Shown: positions 7,990 through 16,701, counted from the stretch's first letter. The stretch is DNA of 37,377 nt from Clostridiales bacterium (GCA_012728815.1 JAAYEI010000034.1:1-37377); one strand, 5' to 3'. Notes: generated from the sequence alone by a model not told the origin. Made by a program: numbers and translations.

Positions 7990-9210
7990 CTAAAACGCCT
8001 CCCTGAACAGTTGCACGTAGCGCCGCACCTTCTCAGGCGGGCCGTTGATCTGATACACATCCCGCTGGATGAACTCCACCTTGCACCGGTGGGCGGTGGC
8101 CGCCATGGTTGCCCGCGCGCTGGCGCGCACCGCCTCCTCATCCAGGGTGGTCCCCAGCCCCAGCAGCGTGGCCGGTGGCTTGCGCAGGTAGGTGACGCCA
8201 GTGCCCGACAGCCGCTCCCCCATGAAGCGCTCATCACACCAGGGGGAGATGGACAGCTTGCGCAGGTTGGGCACCTGGCCCAGGCAGCTGTCCCAGATGG
8301 TGTGGGTGGCCTCGCAGCAGCCGTAGGACACCAGGCCAAAGGCGTCCATCAGCTCCCGGTAGTAGGGAAAGACCAGCTCCGCGAACATCCGGGGGGAGAT
8401 GCCGGCCGCCTCCTGGGCATCCATGTACAGCCACAGCTGGTTCAGGGGCGCGCCGGGCTGGTCATCGGGCAGTTCATGGCTGAAGCAGTAGGTGCCCTGG
8501 GCCAGGTGCTGCATGCGCGCGGCCGAGCGCAGGTGCCCGCCCGCCGCCAGCATCCGGAAGAAGGCCAGGTAGCCGTCTGTCAGCAGGCGCATCATGCGGT
8601 GGAAGCGCTCCTCCTCCTCTGCCATGGCGATGTAAAGGTCTTCCATGCCCATGATCTGCACGATGTTCTGCATGGGCGAGGCGCCCAGGCAGTGGCCGAC
8701 GCGCCGCACCGGCAGCAGGTCGCCAAACACATCCTCCGCCACCTGCTGCTCCCGCCTGGCCCCCTGTTCATCCACCGAGTAGACCGAAGGCCCCAGCTGG
8801 TGGTCATCCTCCTTGAGCACCCGCAGGTAGGGGATGAACCGGTAGCCCACCCCGGCCGTTTCCCGCCGCTTGACCGGCAGGCCAAACGGCAGGAAGGAGA
8901 AGTGGCCGCTCACCGCGTAATACGGGGGCAGAAGGGTGTCATCCTCAAAGAGGGTGAAGTTGGCCAGCGGCCGCAGCAGGCGCTTCTCGATGCGCCGCGC
9001 CGCCTCGCCCTGGCAGGTCATCAGGGGGGGCAGCACGTCCTGCTCAAAGGTGTCAATCTCAATGCGGATCATGGGCCGGGAGGGCACCCCGGCGCTGGCA
9101 TGGTCCAGCCAATCCTGGTAGAGCCGCTGGTTGCGCGGGGAAGCGGCCAGCTCCCCGCAGCGGCGCGCCAGCTCCCGCAGCGCCTGCTTGTCCTGTTGGG
9201 ATATGGTCAC
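7990..9210 (-). CDS. Uroporphyrinogen decarboxylase-like protein (methyltransferase-type)
   Basis: About 406 residues of the UROD/MtaA-MtbA superfamily, a TIM barrel that in methylotrophic anaerobes acts on methyl-corrinoids. The context (methyl-THF methyltransferase, methylene-THF reductase, ETF) argues for that role and against heme synthesis. A YGCCE motif near residue 300 carries two adjacent cysteines where zinc-binding relatives have H-x-C, and PNLRKISISPWCDE-like sequence follows. A paralog with the same layout lies at 13862. An ATG exists at 9216, but AGGAGG ends one base before it; the GTG at 9210 has ideal 7-base spacing and is the more likely start. Substrate unknown; demethylase or methyl acceptor both remain possible. 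Confidence 0.75.
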   Translation of the reverse strand: MTISQQDKQALRELARRCGELAASPRNQRLYQDWLDHASAGVPSRPMIRIEIDTFEQDVLPPLMTCQGEAARRIEKRLLRPLANFTLFEDDTLLPPYYAVSGHFSFLPFGLPVKRRETAGVGYRFIPYLRVLKEDDHQLGPSVYSVDEQGARREQQVAEDVFGDLLPVRRVGHCLGASPMQNIVQIMGMEDLYIAMAEEEERFHRMMRLLTDGYLAFFRMLAAGGHLRSAARMQHLAQGTYCFSHELPDDQPGAPLNQLWLYMDAQEAAGISPRMFAELVFPYYRELMDAFGLVSYGCCEATHTIWDSCLGQVPNLRKLSISPWCDERFMGERLSGTGVTYLRKPPATLLGLGTTLDEEAVRASARATMAATAHRCKVEFIQRDVYQINGPPEKVRRYVQLFREAF

Positions 9211-9223
9211 CTTCATCCCTCCT

Positions 9224-9239
9224 TGACAGGTCTATCCTG
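9224..9239. repeat. Short inverted repeat before the C1 operon
   Basis: ACAGG and CCTGT flank a 5-base centre (TCTAT) just upstream of the ribosome-binding site of the UROD-like gene. It could be a regulator site or a small RNA hairpin. Weak evidence. Confidence 0.3.
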
Positions 9240-9275
9240 TGTTGATATGACCGGCGAACCGGGTTGCCGCCTATC

Positions 9276-9303
9276 AGGGTACAACAGATTGCGGTGATGT
9301 CAA
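9276..9303 (-). promoter_or_regulatory. Candidate promoter of the UROD-metF-etfBA-methyltransferase operon
   Basis: On the minus strand a perfect -35 TTGACA (9303-9298) is followed after 16 bp by TACCCT (9281-9276), a poor -10. It lies about 60 bases upstream of the first gene in an otherwise gene-free strip. Confidence 0.45.
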
Positions 9304-9368
9304 ACACAATCCCTGACAAAACACCTCTGCCCCGCGGCGGGCGGTCAGGCGCTGGATGCCTGCCGCCA

Positions 9369-9393
9369 GCCCGCCTTCTGATGACAGGCGGGC
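9369..9393 (-). terminator. Candidate terminator hairpin after the aldolase/kinase operon
   Basis: A perfect 8-bp stem GCCCGCCT/AGGCGGGC with a 9-base loop lies about 65 bases beyond the PfkB stop codon. No T-run follows on the minus strand, so function is uncertain. The rest of 9304-9457 holds no gene I can support. Confidence 0.35.
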
Positions 9394-9457
9394 TTCCCTG
9401 AACGCGGCGCGGGCCCGCTCCCAGGCCTTGGGCGCCTGGTGTCGGCGCTTTTTGCGC

Positions 9458-10390
9458 TCAAACGCGCTTGAGGCGAACCTGCCCGGACAGCCGCGCCAGG
9501 TCGCTTGCCTCATAGCTGCCATTGCGCAGGGTCAGCGCGTTGGCGGCGGACACCGCCACCGCGTAGCGCAGGCTGTCAGCCATGGTCCAGCCCCGGGCGA
9601 AGCCCACCGCGAAACCGCCCACCATGCTGTCCCCGCACGAGACCGTGTTCACCGGTTTGATTGGCGGCGGCACAGCCATGAAGCTGCCTTCCCCGCACAC
9701 CATCAGGGCGCCCTCCGCCCCCAGGGACACGACCACGCAGGCGATGCCCTGGCGGTGCAAGCCCAGCGCCGCCGCATGCAGGCGGGCCTCGCCCCGGACC
9801 GACTGCCCCAACAGCTGCTCCAGCTCAGCCAGGTTGGGCTTGATCAGGGTTGGCCGGGCGGCCAATCCCTCCTGAAGCGCCGCGCCTGAGCTGTCCAGCA
9901 ACACCGGCACCCCGGCTGCCCGGCACAGGCGGATCAAATCAGCATAGCAGCCCCTGTGCAGGCCTGGCGGCAGGCTGCCAGACAGCGTCACGCAGCTGGC
10001 CTGGGGCAGATGCCGCTCAAAATCCTTGAAAAACCGGGCAATTTCCGCCTGGCGCACCAGCTGACCCGGCTCAAGGAATTCCGTGCTGAGGCCCTTGTCC
10101 ACTTCCCAGACATTGATGCAGCTGCGTGTTTCCGCGCGGGTCCGGGTAAAGGCCGGCTGAATGCCCGGGCTGTGCCTGAGCAGGGCCTCCAGCTGCCGCC
10201 CCTTGAAGCCGCCGGCAAACCCCATGGCCAGCACCGGTTCGCCAGCCAGGGCCGCGATGCGGCTCACGTTGAGCCCCTTGCCCCCTGCCGTGTGGATGAC
10301 TTGCCGGACGCGCATCACCGTGTGCGGCGCCAGCTCATCCAGCAGGTAGAGGGTATCAATGGAGGCGTTTGGCGTGACAGTCAGGATCAT
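9458..10390 (-). CDS. PfkB-family phosphosugar kinase (1-phosphofructokinase / tagatose-6-phosphate kinase type)
   Basis: A 310-residue ribokinase-fold kinase of the FruK/LacC branch: start MILTVTPNASIDTLY, then HTAGGKGLNVSR near residue 37 and the catalytic loop NTVSCGDSMVGGF near 248 with the base Asp. These enzymes add a phosphate to C1 of fructose-1-P/6-P or tagatose-6-P, giving the bisphosphate split by a class II aldolase, and such an aldolase is encoded two genes upstream. The usual G-A/C-G-D motif reads S-C-G-D here, a small deviation. The ATG overlaps the stop of the FGGY kinase gene (ATGA), so the two are co-translated. Exact sugar uncertain. Confidence 0.85.
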   Translation of the reverse strand: MILTVTPNASIDTLYLLDELAPHTVMRVRQVIHTAGGKGLNVSRIAALAGEPVLAMGFAGGFKGRQLEALLRHSPGIQPAFTRTRAETRSCINVWEVDKGLSTEFLEPGQLVRQAEIARFFKDFERHLPQASCVTLSGSLPPGLHRGCYADLIRLCRAAGVPVLLDSSGAALQEGLAARPTLIKPNLAELEQLLGQSVRGEARLHAAALGLHRQGIACVVVSLGAEGALMVCGEGSFMAVPPPIKPVNTVSCGDSMVGGFAVGFARGWTMADSLRYAVAVSAANALTLRNGSYEASDLARLSGQVRLKRV

Positions 10391-11880
10391 GGCTGCCCTC
10401 CCCGCTGTGCCATCATGGGGAGCAGGCGGTCCGCCAGTTCCCGGTAGCGCGCGTAGGCCTTGTTGTAGGCCGCCTGGCTGCCCTCCCCGGGTTCCAGGCG
10501 ACGGCCTGGGCGCACAGCGCGGGCGACCGCCTGGGCAAACCCCCTGTACGCGCCGGCACCCACGCCCGCAAGCAGGGCGGCGCCCAGCGCGGTGCTCTCC
10601 TCTGATGAGGGAAGCTCCAGCGGGATGCCGGTGACGTCCGCCTTCATCTGGGTCCACAGCGCGCTGCGGGCGGCGCCGCCTGTGGCGCGCAGCAAGCTGA
10701 TGCCCGTGCCGGTTGCCCGCGCGGTTTCCAGGTTGTGGCGCAGGGAAAACGCCACCCCTTCCATCACCGCGCGGATCATGTGGGCACGGCCGCTGGCATA
10801 GCGCAGGCCATAAAACACCCCCTGGGCGCCTGGTTCCCACAGCGGGCTGCGTTCACCGGCCAGGTAGGGCAAGAAGGTCAGCCCGTCGCAGCCCGGGGGC
10901 ACGCCCGCTGCCAGGCTGTCCATCTGCTGGAAATCCAGCCCGGGGCAGAAGGTCTCCCTGCACCACTTCAGCGCCCCGCCGCCGCCCGTGGTGCCGCCCT
11001 GCAGCAGCCAGCGCCCGGGCACCACATGGGTGCTGAGAATAAGGCGCCTGTCCATGAAGGGGCTGGCGGTGCAGATGCTCATGCCGCCGGCCTGCCCGCC
11101 CTGCTCCTGCACCTGCCCGGGGGCGATGACGCCCACGCCCAGCGCGCTGCAGGCGGCGTCCAGCCCGCCCGCGAACACCGGGATGCCGGCCATCAGCCCT
11201 GCCTGCCCCGCGGCCTCCCGGGTCACAAGGCCCACCTGCCCATGGCTGTCAAACAGCGGCGGCAGCAGGCCCGGGTCCACGCCCAGGCGGGCGCAGACCT
11301 CCTCATCCCACTGGCCGGCGCTGATGTCATAGCAGCACAGCCCATAGCCCTGGGAGCGGTCCTGGGAGAATTGCCCGGTCAGGCGGAAGGCGATGAAGCT
11401 GTTGGATTGCAAAATGGCGGCGCAGGCCTGGTACACGCGGGGATGGTGTTGCTTGCACCAAAGGATTTTGGGAAAGGTGTAGCCCGGCTGCAGGGGGTTG
11501 CCGCTCAGGGCGAACAGCTCCTCCTCCGGGATCAGGCGCAGGATGGCCTCGCACTGCGCCTGGGCGCGGCTGTCTGTCCAGATGGGGCTGGGCAGCAGTG
11601 CCTGGCCCGCGCTGTCCACCATGACCATGGCCCAGCTTTGCCCGCTGACCGCGATGCCCAGCACATCCCGGGCAGGGGTAGCCCCCTGGGCCATAAGCTC
11701 CTGCAGCGCGCGGCAGGCCGCCTGCCACCAGACCTCAGGCGCCTGCTCTGACCAGCCGGGCTGGGGGTAGGCCGTTGGGTAGGCCGCGGAGGCCTGGGCC
11801 AGCATGCGCCCGTCCAGGCTGAAGGCCCCCACCTTGCAGGCAGAGGTGCCCAGGTCAATGCCCAGCAGGATGTCGGCCAT
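10387..11880 (-). CDS. FGGY-family carbohydrate kinase (xylulokinase-like)
   Basis: A 497-residue sugar kinase of the FGGY family: N-terminal ATPase motif GIDLGTSACKVGAFSLDG, the WTDSRAQAQ segment, FAGGLDAACSALGVG in the middle, and the C-terminal ATGGAARSALWTQMKADV and SSEESTALGAALLA. Length and motifs match xylulokinase and related ketose or polyol kinases. I start it at the ATG at 11880, two bases after the stop of the aldolase gene with AAGG upstream; a longer frame exists but reaches into the aldolase gene. It sits between aldolase and PfkB kinase, so it probably feeds a ketose phosphate into that route. Confidence 0.88.
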   Translation of the reverse strand: MADILLGIDLGTSACKVGAFSLDGRMLAQASAAYPTAYPQPGWSEQAPEVWWQAACRALQELMAQGATPARDVLGIAVSGQSWAMVMVDSAGQALLPSPIWTDSRAQAQCEAILRLIPEEELFALSGNPLQPGYTFPKILWCKQHHPRVYQACAAILQSNSFIAFRLTGQFSQDRSQGYGLCCYDISAGQWDEEVCARLGVDPGLLPPLFDSHGQVGLVTREAAGQAGLMAGIPVFAGGLDAACSALGVGVIAPGQVQEQGGQAGGMSICTASPFMDRRLILSTHVVPGRWLLQGGTTGGGGALKWCRETFCPGLDFQQMDSLAAGVPPGCDGLTFLPYLAGERSPLWEPGAQGVFYGLRYASGRAHMIRAVMEGVAFSLRHNLETARATGTGISLLRATGGAARSALWTQMKADVTGIPLELPSSEESTALGAALLAGVGAGAYRGFAQAVARAVRPGRRLEPGEGSQAAYNKAYARYRELADRLLPMMAQRGGQP

Positions 11881-11882
11881 GC

Positions 11883-12722
11883 TCAGGCCTTCCCTTCGCA
11901 GCCGCACAGGGCAATCAGCTGGCAAACCCTGGCCTCCACCGCCGCGCGCCCGGCGCTCAGGTAGGCTTTGGGGTCAAAGGCATCCGGCTTGTCCCGCATG
12001 GCCGCCTTCACAGCCCCGGTGAAGGCGATGCGCAGGTCGGTCGCGAAGTTGATTTTGCTGATGCCCCTGGCAATGCAAGCCTTGATGGTCTCCTCCGGGA
12101 TGCCGGTGCCGCCGTGCAGCACCAGGGGGACGCTGACCCGGCCCCGGATCTCCTCCAGGCGGTCCAAATCGATGCGGGGTTCCCCCTTGTACAGGCCATG
12201 GGCGCTGCCAATGGACACGGCCAGGCTGGAAACGCCGGTAAGCCGGACAAAGGCCTCCGCCTCTGCCGCCTGGGTATACAGGGTGCTGCCCTCCAGCGCA
12301 TCCTCCTTTCCGCCCAGGGTGCCCAGCTCGCCCTCAACGGGGACCGCGCGGGCCAGCGTCACCGCCTGCCTGGTCAGGGCAACGTTCGCGTCAAAGGCCA
12401 GCAGGGAGCCGTCAATCATCAGGGAGGTGTAACCGGCGTCCAGGCAGCGCTGGGCAAGCTCCAGGCTGCTGCCATGGTCCAGGTGCATGGCGACGGGCAG
12501 GGCAGCCTGCCCGGCCAAGGCCCCCACCATCGCCGCGTACAGCCCGGGCGGGGCATACTTGAGCGTGCCGGTGGTGGTCTGCACCATGACAGGCGCGCCC
12601 ATCCGCTGCGCGGCGGCCAGCACAGCCTGGGCCATCTCCATGTTTTCCACGTTGAAGGCGCCCACGGCGTAACCGCCGGCCTGCGCTTTCAAGAGCATCT
12701 CTTTTGATGTGACAAGCGGCAT
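11883..12722 (-). CDS. Class II fructose-/tagatose-bisphosphate aldolase
   Basis: A 279-residue zinc-dependent aldolase. The family landmarks are all visible: GAFNVENMEM near residue 21, zinc and catalytic residues in HLDHG (His80, Asp82, His83), VEGELG near 130, the second zinc site around AHGLYKG near 175, and HGGTG near 207 followed by KINFATDLR. It cleaves fructose- or tagatose-bisphosphate (or ketose phosphates) into two trioses. Flanked by DeoR upstream and two sugar kinases downstream, it forms the lower part of a sugar pathway. GGGAGGG four bases before the ATG supports the start. Confidence 0.93.
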   Translation of the reverse strand: MPLVTSKEMLLKAQAGGYAVGAFNVENMEMAQAVLAAAQRMGAPVMVQTTTGTLKYAPPGLYAAMVGALAGQAALPVAMHLDHGSSLELAQRCLDAGYTSLMIDGSLLAFDANVALTRQAVTLARAVPVEGELGTLGGKEDALEGSTLYTQAAEAEAFVRLTGVSSLAVSIGSAHGLYKGEPRIDLDRLEEIRGRVSVPLVLHGGTGIPEETIKACIARGISKINFATDLRIAFTGAVKAAMRDKPDAFDPKAYLSAGRAAVEARVCQLIALCGCEGKA

Positions 12723-12756
12723 ATTACCCTCCCGCGCGCGTTAAATTGGAAACAGA

Positions 12757-13557
12757 TCAGCTGTGTGCTTCCCCTGATGCCGGCTCATTGTTGCCCACCA
12801 CATCCACCGACACGCCCCTGGCCTTCAGCGCCTTGATGACGGCGGGAGGCGCCTTGTCATCCGTGATGAGGTTGATGCGCTCATCCAGGGTGAACACGGC
12901 GGTGGTGCCAGCGGGGTTGGTGAACTTTGTGTGGTCCGCCAGCACGTAGGTTTTTTCCGAGATGCTGACACATTTCTCGTAGGTGCCAATGGCGTTGGGG
13001 TCATCTGTGAGCACACCGTGCTGCAGGCTGAGGCCTGAGGTGCCAAAGAAGGCCAGGCCCGCGTGCAGACGGGCCATGCTGTGCTCGGTGAGCGCGCCGC
13101 GAACCTCCATCTCCGTGGGGTTGAGGACGCCGGCCAGCAGGATGACCTTGCAATTGGTCATCCAGGCCATTTCCTGGATGATGACGATGGAATTGGTGAT
13201 GATGGTGATGTTCTTCCCCTGCAGGTGGGGGCACATGGCCGCCACGCTGGAGCCCCCCATCATCAGGATGGTGGCCCCATCCTGGACCAGCCCGGCGGCA
13301 AACGCGGCGATGGCGTCCTTTTCAGCCACATGCAGCAGGCTCCTGCGCTTGACCCGCGAGGTCTCCATCGGGTCGGCCAGCCGCGCCCCGCCATGGAAGC
13401 GCACCACATAGCCCACGTTTTCCAGCTTGGTCAGCGTGCGCCGGACCGTCGCCTCGCTCAGGTAGAACCTTTCAGCCAGCTCCCTGACGGAAACCTCGTT
13501 CTTTTGCGTGATAAACTGTATGATGTCCTTGTGTTTCGCGAAATCAGCAGGCTTCAT
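12757..13557 (-). CDS. DeoR-family transcriptional regulator
   Basis: A 266-residue DeoR-type regulator: winged helix-turn-helix in residues about 18-50 (VSVRELAERFYLSEATVRR then TLTKLENVGYVVRFHGGA) and the C-terminal sugar-phosphate sensor domain (ILMMGGSSVAAM, IITNSIVIIQEM, ADHTKF). Such proteins usually repress sugar genes until a phosphorylated intermediate binds. It is the first gene of the minus-strand kinase/aldolase operon and is transcribed away from the large plus-strand operon, so it probably controls both from the divergent region 13558-13861. It has its own good promoter at 13623-13650. Confidence 0.93.
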   Translation of the reverse strand: MKPADFAKHKDIIQFITQKNEVSVRELAERFYLSEATVRRTLTKLENVGYVVRFHGGARLADPMETSRVKRRSLLHVAEKDAIAAFAAGLVQDGATILMMGGSSVAAMCPHLQGKNITIITNSIVIIQEMAWMTNCKVILLAGVLNPTEMEVRGALTEHSMARLHAGLAFFGTSGLSLQHGVLTDDPNAIGTYEKCVSISEKTYVLADHTKFTNPAGTTAVFTLDERINLITDDKAPPAVIKALKARGVSVDVVGNNEPASGEAHS

Positions 13558-13622
13558 GCAACTCTCCCACCATTCATCATCTGTGTTTATGGGGCGGTGC
13601 CCTGGCCCCTGTTTTGTTGCCC

Positions 13623-13650
13623 ATTATACCACGGACCGGGTTTCATTCAA
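13623..13650 (-). promoter_or_regulatory. Promoter of the deoR-aldolase-kinase operon
   Basis: Minus strand TTGAAT (13650-13645), 16-bp spacer, perfect TATAAT (13628-13623), with an extended TGG before the -10. The start of transcription would lie about 60 bases before the regulator ATG. Confidence 0.75.
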
Positions 13651-13672
13651 TCCCAAACACAAAAACGCAGAA

Positions 13673-13685
13673 ATATCTATGATAT
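13673..13685. repeat. AT-rich inverted repeat in the divergent region, candidate operator
   Basis: ATATC and GATAT flank TAT. It lies between the two divergent promoters. A DeoR-type operator here is inference. The rest of 13686-13771 is AT-rich with no gene visible. Confidence 0.35.
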
Positions 13686-13771
13686 ATCTTCAATTTCAAT
13701 CCTTTTATCCGCCCAATCGGCCATTTAATATTTCAAATAACAATCATAAACGAGCATTATTCTTCATATAC

Positions 13772-13801
13772 TTGCACCCAGCCGCGGTATCACCCTATAA
13801 T
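13772..13801 (+). promoter_or_regulatory. Promoter of the large methyltransferase/glycosidase operon
   Basis: TTGCAC (13772-13777), 18-bp spacer, perfect TATAAT (13796-13801). Transcription would start near 13808, about 55 bases before the first gene. Confidence 0.75.
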
Positions 13802-13861
13802 CAATCAACAAAATGAACCGCTTTCTATACAGAAACTACCGAACACGGGCGGGCAGGTGAT

Positions 13862-15082
13862 GTGACCACATATCTGAGGGATCTGACAAAACGGATGCTG
13901 GACGCGGCGCGCAGCGACCGAAACGCGGCCTGCATCAGCAACTGGGTGGCCCTGAACAGCGGGCAGGAAGCCGCTGTGCCCGTGGTGGTTGAGACAGATA
14001 CCTTTCAGGATGATTTTATCCCGCGGCGCCTCTACCGCTGCCCCCCAGGCAGCCCGGAGCGTGAGCTGGAGCATTTCCTGCTCAGCAACATCCGCTATGC
14101 CACGGTGATCCGTGATGACCACCCCCTCCCCCAGGAGCTGGTGCTGCCCTGGTCCATCCACATTGACTTCTTTGGCCTGGACACCCGCCGCACCTACGCG
14201 GCGGACAGCCAGGGCAGGCAAATCGGGTACGCGGTGGACCCGCCCATCAAAGACCTTGAGGCGGATGTCCACCTGCTGAAGCCGGCCCGCGTCCAGGTGG
14301 ACCAGGAGGCCTCCAGGCGCCGCCTGGACCGCATGGGGGAGATCCTGGACGGGCTGATGCCCGTGCGCCTGGGCTCTTCCTTGCCCCTGGTCAACCTGGG
14401 CGGCCAGGCGGTGGACCTGCTGGGGATGGAGGGGCTGCTGCTGGCCTATTACGATGAGCCGGAGGACCTCAGGCGCCTGCTCACCTGCCTGGCGGACAAC
14501 CAGCGCCTGGTGGAGGACCAGCTGCTGGCCCTGGGGCTGCTTGGCCCGGATCACACCACCTGTCAGGCCGCTGCCAGCAGCTTCGGGGTGGGGGGCCTGC
14601 CACGGGCAGAAACCACCCCGGGGTTGGGCAGCCTTTGGAACTGGGTGGAGACAGAAGAAGCCGCGCCCATTTCGCCCGCGATGTTCGCGGCCTTTTACCT
14701 GCCGCACCTGCAAGGGCTGGCCGCGCGCTACGGGCGGGTGTACTACGGCTGCTGTGAGCCGCTGGAGCGGGTTTGGCCAGCGCTGTTCAAGGCCTTGCCC
14801 AACATTGCCAAGGCATCGGTCTCCCCCTTTTCCCACGAGGGGATGATGGGTGAGCACCTGCAGGGCACCTCCGTGGTGTACTCGCGCAAACCCCCCGTGA
14901 CCTCCCTGTTTTCTGGCGGCACCTTCCGGGAGGAGGCCTGGCGGGCCAGCATCCGGGCAACCGCGCGCGCTTCCCGGGGCTGCCAGCTGGAAATCATCGT
15001 GCGCGACCTGTACGAATGTCCCGATCTGTCCCTGCTTGCCAAAGCAGTGGAAATAGCACGCGAAGAAACCACGCGCAATTGA
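13862..15082 (+). CDS. Uroporphyrinogen decarboxylase-like protein, second paralog
   Basis: A 406-residue UROD-superfamily protein, a clear paralog of the one ending at 7990: both share VETDTFQDD-like N-terminal text, the YGCCE motif (Cys297-Cys298 here), PNIAKASVSPFSHE and a YSRKPP segment near the C-terminus. It heads the plus-strand operon with the importer, NagB-like enzyme and MttB-family proteins, so a corrinoid methyl-transfer role is more likely than heme synthesis. The start is a GTG with AGG just upstream; an in-frame ATG at 13895 is the alternative. Which methyl donor it handles is unknown. Its stop lies just before a strong AAGGAGGTG site that belongs to the next gene region. Confidence 0.75.
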   Translation: MTTYLRDLTKRMLDAARSDRNAACISNWVALNSGQEAAVPVVVETDTFQDDFIPRRLYRCPPGSPERELEHFLLSNIRYATVIRDDHPLPQELVLPWSIHIDFFGLDTRRTYAADSQGRQIGYAVDPPIKDLEADVHLLKPARVQVDQEASRRRLDRMGEILDGLMPVRLGSSLPLVNLGGQAVDLLGMEGLLLAYYDEPEDLRRLLTCLADNQRLVEDQLLALGLLGPDHTTCQAAASSFGVGGLPRAETTPGLGSLWNWVETEEAAPISPAMFAAFYLPHLQGLAARYGRVYYGCCEPLERVWPALFKALPNIAKASVSPFSHEGMMGEHLQGTSVVYSRKPPVTSLFSGGTFREEAWRASIRATARASRGCQLEIIVRDLYECPDLSLLAKAVEIAREETTRN

Positions 15083-15145
15083 AGGAGGTGGATGACAGGC
15101 CCGGACGCGACCCCCGAACCATCTGAACAAAAAGGAGGAAATCAC

Positions 15146-16696
15146 ATGAAACGTCTGATTGCGGCGCTGCTGTTGCTGGCCATCCTGCTGCCCTTCATGC
15201 CCGCGGGGCTGGCCGAGGAGCCGACCACCATCTCCATTGCCCTGTGGGAGGTGGACCCCACCTTCGTGGACGCCAACGATGCCGTCTACGAATTCCTGTG
15301 CGACAAGTTCAACATCCGCATTGACCCAATTGCCATGACCTGGGACGACTACACCGAGAAGGTGAACACCTGGGTGGCCACGGACGACATGCCGGACATC
15401 TTCAACATCGACATGATCGGCAACAACATGAAGACGCTGAACATGTGGGTGAATGAGGAGCTGGTGAAGCCCCTGCCCGAGGACATGTCCGCCTACCCCA
15501 ACCTGCAGAAAATCCTCTCCCTGCCGGATGTCTCCATGACAAAGATGAAGGACCGCTTCTGGTCCATCCCGCGGTGCAAGGCCGACCTGAGCGGCTATGG
15601 CTGGGTCGCCCAGAGCGGCTGCTATTACCGCAAGGACTGGGCGGAGCAGCTGGGGCTGGAGGTGCCCACCAACCTGGATGAGTTCATTGAGTTCGCCCGC
15701 GCCCTGGTCAACGGGGACCCGGACGGCAACGGCGTGAACGACACCATCGGCATGACCTCCTTTGACGCGGGCTTCCTGGTGGCCTACATCTGGCCTGCCA
15801 TTGAAAAGATGCCCTTTGGCACCTGGCAGACCGATGAGAACGGCGATCCTTACGTGGCCGTCAACGCCGAGCACACCTATGAGGCCGCGCTGCTGGTGCG
15901 CCAGCTGTACAACGAGGGCATCATTGACCCGGACATCGCCTTCCAGGACACGGACGCGGGCTTCAACAAGTTCGCCTCCAACAAGGCGGCCATCCTGCCC
16001 TTCCAGCTCTACCAGAATGACCACTACATCTTTGACAAGTTCTCCGCCCTGTACCCGGACAAAAAGCTGGAGGACATGATTGGCTACCTGCTGCCCATCC
16101 CCAACAAGTATGACGGCAACTACTACTACACCAACATGACCAACTATTGGTCGGAGATGTACATCTCCTACAAGGTGGATGACGCGAAGATGGAAAAAAT
16201 CCTCCAGCTGGTGGATTACTGCGCCAGCGAGGAATACATGGACATCATCCGCTTTGGCCTGGAGGGGGTGGACTACAGGCGCGAGGGCGATGAGATCGTC
16301 TTCCTTACCGAGGACGGCCAGCGCCCCAACCTGCTGCAGAAGTATCCCTTCCTGAACGGCTTCTCCTTCCTGTCCGTTTGGAACGAGGGGCAGATGTTCT
16401 TTGACTACGCGACCAACTACCCCTACTCGGCAGAGATTATCAACGAGTACTTCGACTGGGTGTCCGTCAACGGCAAGCCCAAGGTGGTGTCCTATGACTA
16501 CACCATGATCCAGACCCCGCTGCGGGACATGTACGTGGACCAGGCACAGGAACTCCTCTATCAGTTCATGTTCTCCGGCTCCCAGGGCGACCCGGAGGCT
16601 GAGTGGCAGGAACTGCAGGACCGGCTGGCTGCCAACGGCCTGTATGAGATGGTTGAGGAAGTCGGCCAGGCTGCCCGCGAGGCCAGGGGCGAATAA
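15146..16696 (+). CDS. ABC transporter substrate-binding protein (LplA type)
   Basis: A 516-residue extracellular binding protein of the long LplA-like group that works with LplB/LplC permeases on oligosaccharides. The signal peptide (MKRLIAALLLLAILLPFM, cleavage AGLA-EE) lacks a lipobox cysteine. Other segments include TWDDYTEKVNTW, MPDIFNIDMIG and a GDPDGNGVNDTIG loop, common in this group and possibly calcium-binding. AAAGGAGG seven bases before the ATG at 15146 sets the start. A second site (AAGGAGGTG, 15082-15090) sits just before an in-frame ATG at 15092, which would add 18 polar residues ahead of the signal peptide; I consider that unlikely. Substrate probably the methylated or amino-sugar glycoside handled by the neighbours. 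Confidence 0.88.
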   Translation: MKRLIAALLLLAILLPFMPAGLAEEPTTISIALWEVDPTFVDANDAVYEFLCDKFNIRIDPIAMTWDDYTEKVNTWVATDDMPDIFNIDMIGNNMKTLNMWVNEELVKPLPEDMSAYPNLQKILSLPDVSMTKMKDRFWSIPRCKADLSGYGWVAQSGCYYRKDWAEQLGLEVPTNLDEFIEFARALVNGDPDGNGVNDTIGMTSFDAGFLVAYIWPAIEKMPFGTWQTDENGDPYVAVNAEHTYEAALLVRQLYNEGIIDPDIAFQDTDAGFNKFASNKAAILPFQLYQNDHYIFDKFSALYPDKKLEDMIGYLLPIPNKYDGNYYYTNMTNYWSEMYISYKVDDAKMEKILQLVDYCASEEYMDIIRFGLEGVDYRREGDEIVFLTEDGQRPNLLQKYPFLNGFSFLSVWNEGQMFFDYATNYPYSAEIINEYFDWVSVNGKPKVVSYDYTMIQTPLRDMYVDQAQELLYQFMFSGSQGDPEAEWQELQDRLAANGLYEMVEEVGQAAREARGE

Positions 16697-16701
16697 TTGA
16701 C

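Noticed and set aside
7990-9216. Heme-pathway uroporphyrinogen decarboxylase (hemE)
   Set aside because: No other heme genes are near, the protein is longer than HemE, and the neighbours are methyl-transfer enzymes; the same holds for the paralog at 13862.
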